DNA of 58,958 nucleotides, taken from the NCBI RefSeq assembly GCF_007923445.1, contig NZ_VOJI01000018.1:1-58958 (forward strand), given 5' to 3'. The position numbers and the translations under genes are program-made. Of this stretch, positions 7,118 to 16,156 are shown one piece after another. The notes below the pieces were generated by a model, which did no database searches, had not been told where the DNA came from, and was given only the letters and a program-made list of their open reading frames with translations. This DNA is from Puniceibacterium confluentis. Lineage in GTDB: Bacteria > Pseudomonadota > Alphaproteobacteria > Rhodobacterales > Rhodobacteraceae. How positions within the stretch are numbered: position 1 is the first letter of the stretch; each line of letters opens with the position of its first letter.

Positions 7118-8307
7118 GCGCTTGCCGTCTCCCCATTGCAGGCCACGATCTGCCCGCCCGAAAGGACAAGCCGACGCGGCGGGCGCAGGGTAATCGCCTC
7201 GGACAGCGCCTCGACATCCACCAGCACAAGATCGGCACGGCTGCCTTCGATGAGGCCGTAATCCTCCAACCCCATCACCCGAGCCCCGTCAGTGGTGCAG
7301 GTGTCGAACGCCCAAGCGACCTCGACATCGGCGCGGAAATTGTTGCGCAGGCCGACGAGCATCGCCCGCTCCAACATGCAGGCGTTGCCGTAAGGGGTCC
7401 AGGTGTCGCGGATGCCGTCGTTGCCCGCGCAGATCGCGATGCCACGCTCGCGGCAGGCCGCGACCGAAGGCACCGGGCGCGAGGCGGGCGCAGTGGTGGC
7501 CAGCGACACTTCAAGTGCTGCGATCCGGTCAAGCAATGCGGCGACCCGCGCCTGATCGTTCATGCCAAGGCAGAAGGCATGGCTGACCGTCACCTTGCCC
7601 TGCATCGCCAGCGCCTCGGTCCGGTCAAGGATCATCTCAAGGCTGAATGCGCCCATTTCACCCGGCTCATGCAGGTGAATGTCGATCTGTTTGCCGTGTT
7701 TTTCAGCCAGCCCGAAAATGGCATCAAGCTGCCCCTTGGGATCACGGTCAATGCCGCAGGGGTCCAGCCCGCCGACAATCTCGGCCCCATCGCGCAGGGC
7801 CTGGTCCATCAATTCCAGCGTGCCGGGGCGAATCATCATGCCCGATTGCGGGAAGGCGACGATCTCGATCTGCATCACCTCGGCATAGCGCGCCCGCGTT
7901 GCTGCCACCCCCTCGAACAGGCTCAACCCGTGGTCGGTGTCGATATCGACATGGCTGCGGATCGCCGTCGTGCCCTTGGACAGCGCCAGTGCCACCTGCC
8001 GCGACGATTGGCGCTCTGCATCCATGTCCAACTCGTGGCGCAACTGGCGCTCGGTGTCGATCATCTGCCGGAGGCTCTTGCCCTGCTGGTGTGGGTGCCA
8101 AGGCATGCCCCAAAGCGTCTTGTCGAGATGGGCATGGGCATCAACCAGTCCGGGAAGGGCGAGCGCGCCGCCGCAGTCTTCGACGGTTACATCCCCGCTC
8201 GGCATGACGCCAGGGGCGATCCGGGCGATGCGCCCGGCTTCGATCAATACGTCCACATTCGCCCCGCCCATCGGGCGCAGGTTTTTCAGCAGCAGTGGCT
8301 TGGTCAT
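7102..8307 (-). CDS. Cytosine deaminase/AtzC-type amidohydrolase
   Basis: This is a 401-residue metal-dependent hydrolase of the CodA/AtzC group. HAHLDKTLW carries the HxH pair (His58, His60). RSHVDID, IDIHLHEPGE, VTVSHAFCLG and the aspartate-containing ICAGNDGIRDTWTPYGN complete the usual active site. CodA-group enzymes deaminate or cleave cyclic amidines such as cytosine, isoguanine, creatinine and N-alkylammelides. The actual substrate cannot be told from sequence. It lies 12 nt after the racemase gene and overlaps the next gene, so it belongs to the same operon as the transporter. Confidence 0.87.
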   Translation of the reverse strand: MTKPLLLKNLRPMGGANVDVLIEAGRIARIAPGVMPSGDVTVEDCGGALALPGLVDAHAHLDKTLWGMPWHPHQQGKSLRQMIDTERQLRHELDMDAERQSSRQVALALSKGTTAIRSHVDIDTDHGLSLFEGVAATRARYAEVMQIEIVAFPQSGMMIRPGTLELMDQALRDGAEIVGGLDPCGIDRDPKGQLDAIFGLAEKHGKQIDIHLHEPGEMGAFSLEMILDRTEALAMQGKVTVSHAFCLGMNDQARVAALLDRIAALEVSLATTAPASRPVPSVAACRERGIAICAGNDGIRDTWTPYGNACMLERAMLVGLRNNFRADVEVAWAFDTCTTDGARVMGLEDYGLIEGSRADLVLVDVEALSEAITLRPPRRLVLSGGQIVACNGETASAWQTA

Positions 8308-8319
8308 ATTTCGTCCAGT

Positions 8320-9060
8320 CTATCGGGTCAGGTGGGCGACGCGCGGTTGCGCCTCGGCGGCTAGCTTCACGCGGGGCAGGGCATAGGCGCCGGTTTTGCT
8401 GGTCAAAAGTCCGGTGGCGGCCAGCCCGACAGCCATGCGGATGGCAAAGCCCACGCCGTCGATCACCGGCACCCCGGCATCGCGGCCCAGTTGCTCCAGG
8501 TGTGCGCTCATGCCCGCGCAGCCCAGCACCACGGCCTCGGCGCGGTCTTCCTCGACCGACTGGCGGATCTTGCGGGCGATCAGGGGCAGGGTTTGCATCG
8601 GCGCGAATTCAAGGTCGAGCACGGGAATGTCGGCGGCATGCACAGCGCAGAGCGCCCGACCACAGCCGTAGCGATCCCCAAGGTCTTCGATGATCGGCAC
8701 GGCGCGGGGCAGGGTGGTGACAACGGAAAAGCGCTTGGCGATCCGGCCCGCCGCGATCAGCGCGGCTTCACACAGGCCGATCACCGGCCCCATCGCCACA
8801 GCGCGTGCGGCATCAAGGCCGGGATCGTCGAAGCAGGCGATCACATGGGCCACGGCGCCCTGTGCTTCGGCGGCGATAATGGCGTCGAGCATCGCGGGCA
8901 CGGCGCGGGCTTCATCGGCATAGCCTTCGATGCTGGGCGGTGTGCCGCGCGCGGTGGCTGCCATGATCTCGATCCCCGGCCCGGCGTGGGCGCGGGCGGT
9001 GCGGGCGATGGCTTCGGTCATCCCCACGGTCGAGTTTGGATTGATAAGGTGGATTTTCAT
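8320..9060 (-). CDS. Hydantoin/Asp-Glu racemase family protein
   Basis: The protein has 246 residues and begins IHLINPNST, the standard start of hydantoin and allantoin racemases. The two catalytic cysteines are present at residues 76 (HVIACFDDPG) and 181 (VVLGCAGM), the same spacing as in characterised hydantoin racemases. It would interconvert stereoisomers of a five-membered cyclic amide or a related amino acid. It overlaps the flavin-reductase-like gene upstream by 4 nt and is followed by two amidohydrolases, so a cyclic ureide or hydantoin intermediate is a reasonable guess. Confidence 0.88.
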   Translation of the reverse strand: MKIHLINPNSTVGMTEAIARTARAHAGPGIEIMAATARGTPPSIEGYADEARAVPAMLDAIIAAEAQGAVAHVIACFDDPGLDAARAVAMGPVIGLCEAALIAAGRIAKRFSVVTTLPRAVPIIEDLGDRYGCGRALCAVHAADIPVLDLEFAPMQTLPLIARKIRQSVEEDRAEAVVLGCAGMSAHLEQLGRDAGVPVIDGVGFAIRMAVGLAATGLLTSKTGAYALPRVKLAAEAQPRVAHLTR

Positions 9061-9692
9061 GGGGCGGCTTTCCGTTTCACGCCAGAGGGAGGCTGGGCGG
9101 GGGCCTTCAGCTCGAACTGCCGGTTAGAGGTGATGTAATTGTCAGCATGTAGCCGCGCGATTGGCTGGTAGTTCTCGGGCCGTACATAGCGGCCCGCGTC
9201 ATCGAGGCAGTTGTCGCGGACATGCATCTGCACGACCCGGCCCAGAATGATCTCGCGCCGCTCATAGCGAATGGTCTCGGCCACGGCGCATTCCATTGCG
9301 CAGGGGCTTTCCGCGATCCAGCCGCCTTCGATCTGGCTGGCGGGCGTCATGGTCAACCCGGCGGTGGCGATCTCGTCCACATCCGGCTCATAGCTGATGC
9401 CGCAGGTGATCATCGCCCCGGCCAGCGCCATGTCGACCATATTCACGCAAAAGCTTTGCCGCGCGTTGATGTTGTTCACCGTGTCCTTGACCGTGCCATC
9501 TGGCCGGGTCTGGATGCCAAGGATCACGATGGGGGGTTCCTGCGAGAAGACGTTGAAAAAGCTCATGGGCGCCGCGTTGGGCACCCCGTCGGGGCAGAGC
9601 GTCGTGACCAGCGCGATGGGACGCGGGGCCACGAAGCTCGACAGCAGGCGGTAGCGGTCGCGTTCGGGCAGGGTGGTGAAGTCAAACTCCAT
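9057..9692 (-). CDS. Flavin reductase-like, FMN-binding split-barrel protein
   Basis: This 211-residue protein contains the flavin-reductase-like split barrel: RPIALVTTLCPDGVPNAAPMSFFNVFSQEPP, then VKDTVNNINARQSFCVNMVD and the strand EIILGRVVQMHV. Such proteins bind FMN and often supply reduced flavin to a partner monooxygenase, although some act alone. No monooxygenase gene is present in this cluster. It lies 4 nt downstream of the ABC ATPase gene and overlaps the racemase gene, so it is part of the operon. Confidence 0.87.
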   Translation of the reverse strand: MEFDFTTLPERDRYRLLSSFVAPRPIALVTTLCPDGVPNAAPMSFFNVFSQEPPIVILGIQTRPDGTVKDTVNNINARQSFCVNMVDMALAGAMITCGISYEPDVDEIATAGLTMTPASQIEGGWIAESPCAMECAVAETIRYERREIILGRVVQMHVRDNCLDDAGRYVRPENYQPIARLHADNYITSNRQFELKAPAQPPSGVKRKAAP

Positions 9693-9696
9693 TCCG

Positions 9697-10734
9697 CTAT
9701 TCCGCCGCCAGCCGCAGCCATGGCGGCAACCGGCCTTCGTCCGCCGCGTGGCAGGCGGATTTCTGACCGCCGCTGCGCAGGTTCAGCTCTGGTGCTGCGC
9801 CGCGACAGATGTCATTCGCCAGCGGGCAGCGCGGGTGGAAGGCGCAGCCGGGTGGGGGGGAGATCGGGTTGGGCACTTCGCCGGCCACCGGGGTCCGCTC
9901 GGTGCCGCCGACGGTGAGTTTGGGCACAGTTTCCATCAGCAGGCGCGTGTAGGGGTGCTGCGGGTTCTCAAAGATCTGCTCTTTGGGACCAACCTCGACA
10001 ATCTTGCCTAGATACATCACCGCCAGCACATCGGCCATGTACCAGACCACCGCCAGATCGTGACTGATGAAGATGTAGCTCATGTTGAACTCATCCTGCA
10101 GGTCTTTCATCAGGTTGAGGATCTGGCTCTGCACGCTGACGTCCAGCGCCGAGGTCGGCTCGTCACAGATCAGCAGTTCGGGCCGTGTCGTCAGGGCGCG
10201 GGCGATGGAAAGGCGCTGGCGTTGGCCGCCCGAGAATTCATGCGGAAACTTCTTGGCGTCGGCGGGGTTCAGGCCCACCTGGCTCAGCAGTTTTTCCACC
10301 TCGCGTGTCACATCGGCGCGGGTCTTGCAGATGCCGAAGTTCTTCAGCGGCTCGCCGATGATGTCGCGCACCCGCCAGCGCGGGTTGAGCGAGGCATAGG
10401 GGTCTTGAAAGATCATCTGCATCCGGCGGCGCAGTGCGGGGGGATTGCCGGGGGGCAGATGGGTGATGTCTGTTCCTTCAAATCGGATCGCGCCCGCGCT
10501 TGGGGCATGCAGCCCCATCAGCAACCGCGCCACGGTGGATTTCCCGCAGCCGGACTCGCCCACCACGGCAAAGGTCTTGCCGCGCGGCACGTCAAAGCTG
10601 ATGTCGTTCACCGCCGTCAGGATGCGGCGCGGTCGGCGTTCGATCAGGCGGTTGAGGAACGGCTCGGACACGTCGAAGCGTTTGGAGATATTCTGGACGC
10701 TGAGGATGTCGTCCGGTGCGATTTGCGGGGTCAT
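9697..10734 (-). CDS. Oligopeptide-type ABC transporter ATP-binding protein (DppF-like)
   Basis: The product is 345 residues, with Walker A GESGCGKST (59-67), Q loop MIFQDPYASLNP, ABC signature FSGGQRQR (167-174) and Walker B LLICDEPTSALD (188-199). The C-terminal oligopeptide/dipeptide extension has a cysteine pair in GCAFHPRCPLA. It is one of two ATPases driving the importer of this cluster and overlaps the DppD-like gene by 4 nt. Confidence 0.93.
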   Translation of the reverse strand: MTPQIAPDDILSVQNISKRFDVSEPFLNRLIERRPRRILTAVNDISFDVPRGKTFAVVGESGCGKSTVARLLMGLHAPSAGAIRFEGTDITHLPPGNPPALRRRMQMIFQDPYASLNPRWRVRDIIGEPLKNFGICKTRADVTREVEKLLSQVGLNPADAKKFPHEFSGGQRQRLSIARALTTRPELLICDEPTSALDVSVQSQILNLMKDLQDEFNMSYIFISHDLAVVWYMADVLAVMYLGKIVEVGPKEQIFENPQHPYTRLLMETVPKLTVGGTERTPVAGEVPNPISPPPGCAFHPRCPLANDICRGAAPELNLRSGGQKSACHAADEGRLPPWLRLAAE

Positions 10735-11696
10735 TGCGTCTCTCCATAAATGTGGCAGGCGACTTGGCCGGTGCCGGCACTTTGTGGGACGGGGCGAATG
10801 CTGTGGCAGTGGTCCATCGCACGCGGGCAGCGGGGGGCAAAGGCACAGCCGGGCGCGGGATTGCGCAGGCCAGGCATGGCACCCTCGATTTGCGTGAGCC
10901 TCCGGTCCCGGTTGCCGATCTGCGGGATCGAGGCCATGAGGCCGCGCGTATAGGGGTGCAGCGGGTCTTCGATGACTTGGCGGACGTCGCCGATCTCGAC
11001 CAGCCGTCCGGCATACATCACCGCCACGCGGTCGGCGGTTTCCGCGATCACGCCCATGTCGTGCGTCACCAAAACGACCGCCGTGCCGTTCTCGCGGCAG
11101 AGCCGCTTGAGCAGGGCCAGGATCTGCGCCTGCACGCTGACGTCGAGCGCCGTTGTCGGCTCATCCGCGATGATCAGCTTCGGCTCGGCACAAAGCGCCA
11201 GCGCGATCACCACCCGTTGCCGCATCCCGCCTGAAAACTGGTGCGGGTGCTGGTCCAGCCGGGTTTCGGGGGCGGGAATGCCCACCTCGGCCAGCCATTC
11301 AACGGCGCGTTTGCGGGCGGCTTTCTGATCAAGGCCCAGATGCACGCGCATCGTGTCGATCAGTTGGTCACCCACGGTGTAGACCGGGTTGAGGCTGGTC
11401 AGCGGGTCTTGAAAGATCGCGCCGATTTCCTTGCCCCGGATGCGGCGCATCTTTTCGGGGGGGAGATTGTCGATACGCTCGCCGCGCAGCCGCACCTCGC
11501 CCGAGCGGATCAGGCCGGGTGGTTCGATCAGCCCGGTGATGGCCGCGCCCGTGATCGACTTGCCCGCACCGGATTCACCGACCAGCCCGAGGATTTCGCC
11601 TTCGTCGAGGTCAAGGCTCAGCCCTTTGACCGCTTCCAGCGGGCCGCGGCGGGTGGGGAATTCGACAACGATATTGTCCAGTTCAAGAAGTGACAT
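10731..11696 (-). CDS. Oligopeptide-type ABC transporter ATP-binding protein (DppD-like)
   Basis: The protein is 321 residues. Walker A GESGAGKS lies at 40-47, followed by IFQDPLTSLNPVYTVG, the signature FSGGMRQR, Walker B LIIADEPTTALD and the family's C-terminal cysteine motif GCAFAPRCPRA. It is the partner of the DppF-like ATPase. The order permease B, permease C, D, F is the classical one for dipeptide-family importers. The gap to the upstream permease gene is 9 nt. Confidence 0.93.
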   Translation of the reverse strand: MSLLELDNIVVEFPTRRGPLEAVKGLSLDLDEGEILGLVGESGAGKSITGAAITGLIEPPGLIRSGEVRLRGERIDNLPPEKMRRIRGKEIGAIFQDPLTSLNPVYTVGDQLIDTMRVHLGLDQKAARKRAVEWLAEVGIPAPETRLDQHPHQFSGGMRQRVVIALALCAEPKLIIADEPTTALDVSVQAQILALLKRLCRENGTAVVLVTHDMGVIAETADRVAVMYAGRLVEIGDVRQVIEDPLHPYTRGLMASIPQIGNRDRRLTQIEGAMPGLRNPAPGCAFAPRCPRAMDHCHSIRPVPQSAGTGQVACHIYGETQ

Positions 11697-11705
11697 TCGG
11701 TTACC

Positions 11706-12629
11706 TCACCGCAATTTGGGGTTAAGCGCATCGCGCAGCCAGTCGCCCAGAAGGTTCACCGCCAGCACGAGGATCGCCAGTGCTGCGGCAGGGAAAACGA
11801 CGACCCACCAGATGCCGGAGAACAGAAATTCATTGCCGATCTGGATCAGCGTGCCCAGCGACGGTTGGGTGGGCGGCATGCCGACACCCAGAAAGCTCAG
11901 CGTCGCTTCGGTCAGCACCGCCATGCCCAGGTTGATCGTGGCAATCACCAGCACCGGGCCAAGCACGTTGGGCAGGATATGCTTCATCATGATCGCCACT
12001 TTGCCGGTGCCGAGGGTGCGCGCTGCTTCGATATATTCCTTGCGCCGTTCCACCATGGTCGAGCCGCGCACGGTACGGGCGTATTGCACCCAATTGGTCA
12101 GGCCGATCGACAGGATCAGCACGATCAGCGCCGACTCTGCCTGCGCCGAACTGGGGAGGGCGCCGCGCAACACGCCATTGATCAGCAGTGCCACAAGGAT
12201 GGGCGGGAAGCTGAGCAAGACATCGGCGATCCGCATCAGCACCGCATCGACGATACCGCCGAGGAAGCCACCGAGCAGACCGAGGGTTACCCCCATCACG
12301 GCCGCAAGGATCACGCTGGCGAACCCCACCAGCAGCGAAATTCGCATTCCGTGCATGATCGAGGAGAGCACATCGCGGGCCTGTGTGTCGGTGCCGAGCA
12401 GATAGGCGGTATTGCCGCCCTCGGCCCAGAATGGGGGCAACTCGCTGTCAAAGAGGTCCAGCTCGGCGATATCGAAAGGGTTCTGCGGCGCGATGCTCGG
12501 CGCGAAGATCGCCGTGAGGAACATCGCCAGCAGTACCAGCGCCGAGATGACAGCCACCCGCGACTTGCGGAAACTGTAGGAGATATCGCTGTCCCAGACG
12601 GAGTACAGCATGGGCACGAAGTTTGACAT
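11706..12629 (-). CDS. ABC transporter permease (DppC-like)
   Basis: The protein has 307 residues with about six membrane segments: one near residues 25-45, the rest in the C-terminal two thirds. The permease loop EYIEAARTLGTGKVAIMMKHILPNV carries the EAA motif that docks on the ATPases. The N-terminal YSFRKSRVAVISALVLLAMFL is typical of DppC. The ATG at 12629 has a GAGGAG ribosome site. An in-frame start at 12728 overlaps the upstream gene and is rejected. Confidence 0.93.
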   Translation of the reverse strand: MSNFVPMLYSVWDSDISYSFRKSRVAVISALVLLAMFLTAIFAPSIAPQNPFDIAELDLFDSELPPFWAEGGNTAYLLGTDTQARDVLSSIMHGMRISLLVGFASVILAAVMGVTLGLLGGFLGGIVDAVLMRIADVLLSFPPILVALLINGVLRGALPSSAQAESALIVLILSIGLTNWVQYARTVRGSTMVERRKEYIEAARTLGTGKVAIMMKHILPNVLGPVLVIATINLGMAVLTEATLSFLGVGMPPTQPSLGTLIQIGNEFLFSGIWWVVVFPAAALAILVLAVNLLGDWLRDALNPKLR

Positions 12630-12639
12630 ATTCTGCTCC

Positions 12640-13626
12640 TCAGACGCCGCGCGCGGGTTTTTTCTCGGCCCGCAGGCGCGGGTCGGCCACATTGTACAAA
12701 AGGTCGACCAGCGTGTTGATGACGACAAAGATGAAGGACACCAGCACCAGGTAGGCGGCCATCACCGGCACATCGGTAAAGTTCACGGCCTGGATGAACA
12801 GGAACCCCATACCCGGCCATTGGAAGACCGTCTCAGTGATGATGGCAAAGGCAATCAACCCGCCCAATTGCAGGCCAAAGATCGTCATTACCGGGATCAG
12901 CGTGTTCTTCAGTGCATATTTGAAATGCAGCATCCGGTTGGGAATGCCCCGCGCCTTGGCGAACTTGATGTAATCGGTCCGCAGTACCTCCAGCATCTCG
13001 GCGCGCACCAGCCGCATGATCAGCGTCATCTGGAACAGTGCCAGCATGATCGCGGGCAGGATCAGCGCCTTGAGGCCGGAGACGGTGAGGAAACCAGTTG
13101 TCCACCAGCCCAGATCAACCACCGTGCCCCGGCCAAAGCTGGGCAGCCAGCCCAGCGAGACCGAGAAGACGAGGATCAGCAGGATGCCGGTCACAAAGGT
13201 CGGCACCGAGATGCCCAGAAGCGAGATCACCTGTAAACCTTGGCTCAGCCAGCCGCGCGGGTTGAGCGCGGTGTAGATGCCCAGAGGGATGCCAAGCGCC
13301 AGCGCGAGGCTCGCGGCGACCAGCACCAGTTCGGCGGTAGCGGGAAAGCGTTCGGCCAGAAGGTCCGACACGGGGCGGTTGTTGCGGTAGGATTGGCCGA
13401 AGTCACCCTGCGCGGCATCGACGATGAATCGTCCATACTGGACCACTACCGGGTCGTTCAGCCCCATTTTCTCGCGCATCTCGGCGCGGTCCTGAACGGT
13501 GGCGTCTTCGGGCAGAAGGTTGGAAATCGGGTCGCCCAGAAAGCGAAACATCAAGAAGGCGATCGAAGCGACGACGAGCATCACCAGCGCGGCCTGAATG
13601 ATGCGGCGGATAAGAAAGGCAAACAT
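12640..13626 (-). CDS. ABC transporter permease (DppB-like)
   Basis: The 328-residue membrane protein opens with the hallmark DppB helix FLIRRIIQAALVMLVVASIAF. It has further membrane segments in its second half and the EAA-like loop TDYIKFAKARGIPNRMLHFKYALKN. The C-terminal VVINTLVDLLYNVADPRLR is characteristic of the family. Together with the DppC-like subunit it forms the channel of the importer. It lies 61 nt downstream of the solute-binding protein gene. Confidence 0.93.
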   Translation of the reverse strand: MFAFLIRRIIQAALVMLVVASIAFLMFRFLGDPISNLLPEDATVQDRAEMREKMGLNDPVVVQYGRFIVDAAQGDFGQSYRNNRPVSDLLAERFPATAELVLVAASLALALGIPLGIYTALNPRGWLSQGLQVISLLGISVPTFVTGILLILVFSVSLGWLPSFGRGTVVDLGWWTTGFLTVSGLKALILPAIMLALFQMTLIMRLVRAEMLEVLRTDYIKFAKARGIPNRMLHFKYALKNTLIPVMTIFGLQLGGLIAFAIITETVFQWPGMGFLFIQAVNFTDVPVMAAYLVLVSFIFVVINTLVDLLYNVADPRLRAEKKPARGV

Positions 13627-13687
13627 GCTGGCCTCCGGCTGGCAGGGGAAGGACGGCGGGCGCGGTCATCACGCCCGCCGCGACAGG

Positions 13688-15259
13688 TCACTCGATCCGG
13701 GCGAGCCAGAGGCGCGGCTTGTCATCCGCGGTCTGGGGAATCTTCACGGCGTCACGGGCGGCCCAGGACAGCGGCTGCGCGTGCAGCGGCAACCAAGCCA
13801 CTTCCTCATCGGCAATGCGGAAGGCTTCGGCCATCATCTCGAGGCGTTTCTCGGCGTCGAGTTCCGTGGCCACAGCCTTGGTCAGGCGGTCGACCTCGGC
13901 GTTGGAATAGCCGCCGGGGTTCCATGTGCCCATCTGCCCACCGGGCGTGTGCAGCATGGCCGAAAGAACCGAGTAGCCGTCGAGCATTGGCAGGGTCGCC
14001 CAGCCGAGCATGAACATATCCGTTTCATTGGCGCGGGCGCGCTCGAAGTGGATCGCCTTGGTCTCTGCCGTAAGGTCCACCTTAACGCCGACCCGTGCGA
14101 ACATCGCCGCCAGCGCCTGACAGATCGCCGCGTCGTTGACGTAGCGGTCATTCGGGCAGTTCATGTTCAGGCTGAAACCCTCGGGGTAGCCCGCATCGGC
14201 CAGCATTTTCCTGGCCAGGTCGGGATCATAGGCGGGGATCGCATCGACACCTTCGTCAAAGCCCGGCACCTGCGGGGCGACCAGCCCGCCAAGATTGCGG
14301 GACTTGCCGCGCATGATCTTGTCGCGCAGCAGGTCATAGCTGATCGCATGGACCAGCGCCTGGCGCACTTCGACCTTTTGCAGCGGATTGCCTTCTTGGT
14401 TGGGGTTGTTGGATTTGTCGGACATGTTGATGCCCATCATGATCGCGCGCAGGCCGGGCGCTTCCAACACATGCATTCCGTCGGTGGATTCGATGCGCTT
14501 GGCATCCTGCAGGGGCGAGGGGAAGATCATGTCGAGTTCACCCGACAGCATCGCTGCCACCCGGGTCGCGTCGGAGTTGATCGGGTTCAGCTCAATGCGG
14601 GTCAGGTTGTGCTGCGGCTCGTCCCACCAATCGCCGTTGACCGTCAAAACGGTCTGCGCGTCGGGGGTGCGGGATTCAAAGCGGAAGGGGCCAGTGCCAT
14701 TGGCGTTTGACGTGGTGTAGCCTTCTTCGCCCTTCTGCGCGTCAATCGGGTCCAGCGCGTCATGCTCTTCCAGCCAACCACTGTCGAAGATCAGCACGTT
14801 GGTCAGGAAGTTGTTAAGCAACGGGTTCGGCCCGTCGAGCATCAGGTCGACGGTCATGTCATCAACCATCTTGGCATCGACCAGCCCGGCGATATTTCCG
14901 CGAATGGGCGAGTCTTCATGCGCCGCGCGTTTCACCGATGCCACCACATCCTCGGCCGAGAAGTCCTGACCGTCGTGGAACTTGATCCCCTCGCGCAGCG
15001 TGTAGCGCACGGTGGTCTCGTCGATCTGCTCCCAGCCTGTCGCCAGGGCCGGCTCGATCTTGAGGTCCGCGTCATAGCGCACCAGCGCCTCATAGACGTG
15101 GTTGAGGAACGAGACGGTAAAGCTGTCCGTCATCGAATGTGGGTCCAGCCCGTAAAGATCGCCGTTGGTGCCCAGCCGGAATGTCTCGGCTTGCGCGGCG
15201 CCGGCACAGGCCAGCGCCAGTGCCGAGGTAGCGGTGAATAATAGGTTGCGCGGTGTCAT
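13688..15259 (-). CDS. Dipeptide-family (SBP_bac_5) periplasmic solute-binding protein
   Basis: The 523-residue protein begins with a signal peptide (LLFTATSALALACAGAAQA, cleavage near residue 23). The mature part has the cluster-C binding-protein features LRLGTNGDLYGLDPH-like start, LREGIKFHDGQDFSAEDVV, and the late WATLPMLDGYSVLSAMLH region. Such proteins bind peptides, opines, nickel or other amides, so the ligand is open. The ATG at 15259 follows GGGAGA. It is the first gene of the nine-gene leftward operon, which implies that its ligand is the source compound for the hydrolases downstream. Confidence 0.92.
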   Translation of the reverse strand: MTPRNLLFTATSALALACAGAAQAETFRLGTNGDLYGLDPHSMTDSFTVSFLNHVYEALVRYDADLKIEPALATGWEQIDETTVRYTLREGIKFHDGQDFSAEDVVASVKRAAHEDSPIRGNIAGLVDAKMVDDMTVDLMLDGPNPLLNNFLTNVLIFDSGWLEEHDALDPIDAQKGEEGYTTSNANGTGPFRFESRTPDAQTVLTVNGDWWDEPQHNLTRIELNPINSDATRVAAMLSGELDMIFPSPLQDAKRIESTDGMHVLEAPGLRAIMMGINMSDKSNNPNQEGNPLQKVEVRQALVHAISYDLLRDKIMRGKSRNLGGLVAPQVPGFDEGVDAIPAYDPDLARKMLADAGYPEGFSLNMNCPNDRYVNDAAICQALAAMFARVGVKVDLTAETKAIHFERARANETDMFMLGWATLPMLDGYSVLSAMLHTPGGQMGTWNPGGYSNAEVDRLTKAVATELDAEKRLEMMAEAFRIADEEVAWLPLHAQPLSWAARDAVKIPQTADDKPRLWLARIE

Positions 15260-15356
15260 GGTTGTCTCCCTGTTTCTGTCGCCAAGCGGGCTCAAGGGGC
15301 CTGCATTTCAGCAACTGGAGAAAAGCTGGCACAATTCGTTTTTTCTGTCTACAATT

Positions 15357-15368
15357 ATTGTTAACAAT
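15357..15368. promoter_or_regulatory. Palindrome between the divergent transporter and GntR units
   Basis: ATTGTTAACAAT is a perfect 12-bp palindrome in a locally AT-rich 184-bp gap between the solute-binding protein gene and the GntR gene. It has the GT...AC core typical of FadR/FCD-subfamily operators. It is the best candidate site for the neighbouring regulator to control both divergent units. Confidence 0.45.
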
Positions 15369-15443
15369 TTTTGCAAACATTAAATGCTTGCGCTTCTGGC
15401 CTCCCATCGGCGACAGTTGTGCGACGTAAGACCCGGAGAAATT

Positions 15444-16154
15444 ATGGTTGGGGATAAGCAGTTGCTGAAAGCCAAGCTCACGGAAAAGCAGATCTATGAA
15501 CGGATTTGGAAATCCATCGCCGAACGCCGCCTGCCGCCCGGCACCCGCCTGAAAGAAGAGCGTCTGTGTGAAATCTTTGGCGCGAGTCGCCCGAGAATCC
15601 GCCGGGCGTTGGACCAGTTGACCCATGATGGGCTGGTCAGCCACATCCCCAATCGGGGGGCGTTTGTGACCACGCCCTCGGTCGAAGAGGCCCGCGATGT
15701 CTTCTTCACCCGGCGGGTGGTGGAACGGGGCGTTATCGAAGCGCTCAGGAAGCATGGCGCCCAGGACAAGCTGGCGGTGCTCGAAACCCATATCGCCGAG
15801 GAGCGCGAAGCCTTGGCTGAGGGCGATACCGCCCGGATCATCCGCCTTTCCGGTGCCTTTCACATGCTGCTGGCCGAACTCGCGGCTTCACCCCTTCTCG
15901 CCGATATCCTGCGCGACCTTGTGTCAAAAAGCACCTTGGTAACGGCGGTTTTCCAGCCGAAATGCGACACGCAATGTGGCCCGGATGAACATGCCGCCAT
16001 CGTCGCCGCGCTGGCGGCAGGGGACTTTGACACTGCCAAGACTGCGATGGATGAACATCTGCAGGAAGCGGAAAGAACGTTGAAACTGGAAGCGTCAAGC
16101 GAAGGCAACGCCTTGCAGGACGACGTCCTCGGCATCGCCTTGAGCGGGGGTTGA
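15444..16154 (+). CDS. GntR family (FCD/FadR subgroup) transcriptional regulator
   Basis: The protein has 236 residues. The N-terminal winged helix reads KQIYERIWKSIAERRLPPGT, then EERLCEIFGASRPRIRRALDQLTHDGLV-IPNRGAFV. The C-terminal FCD ligand domain keeps the metal-binding histidines in SGAFHMLLAELA, DEHAAIVAALAAGD and MDEHLQEAERTL. The ATG at 15444 has CCGGAGAA upstream. A frame open from 15384 lacks a ribosome site. It is divergent from the transporter operon and 2 nt from an amidohydrolase gene, so it is probably the pathway-specific regulator. Confidence 0.92.
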   Translation: MVGDKQLLKAKLTEKQIYERIWKSIAERRLPPGTRLKEERLCEIFGASRPRIRRALDQLTHDGLVSHIPNRGAFVTTPSVEEARDVFFTRRVVERGVIEALRKHGAQDKLAVLETHIAEEREALAEGDTARIIRLSGAFHMLLAELAASPLLADILRDLVSKSTLVTAVFQPKCDTQCGPDEHAAIVAALAAGDFDTAKTAMDEHLQEAERTLKLEASSEGNALQDDVLGIALSGG

Positions 16155-16156
16155 GA

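Noticed and set aside
9057-9692. RutF-type role in a pyrimidine (Rut) pathway
   Set aside because: None of the other Rut enzymes, including the RutA monooxygenase, is in the cluster.
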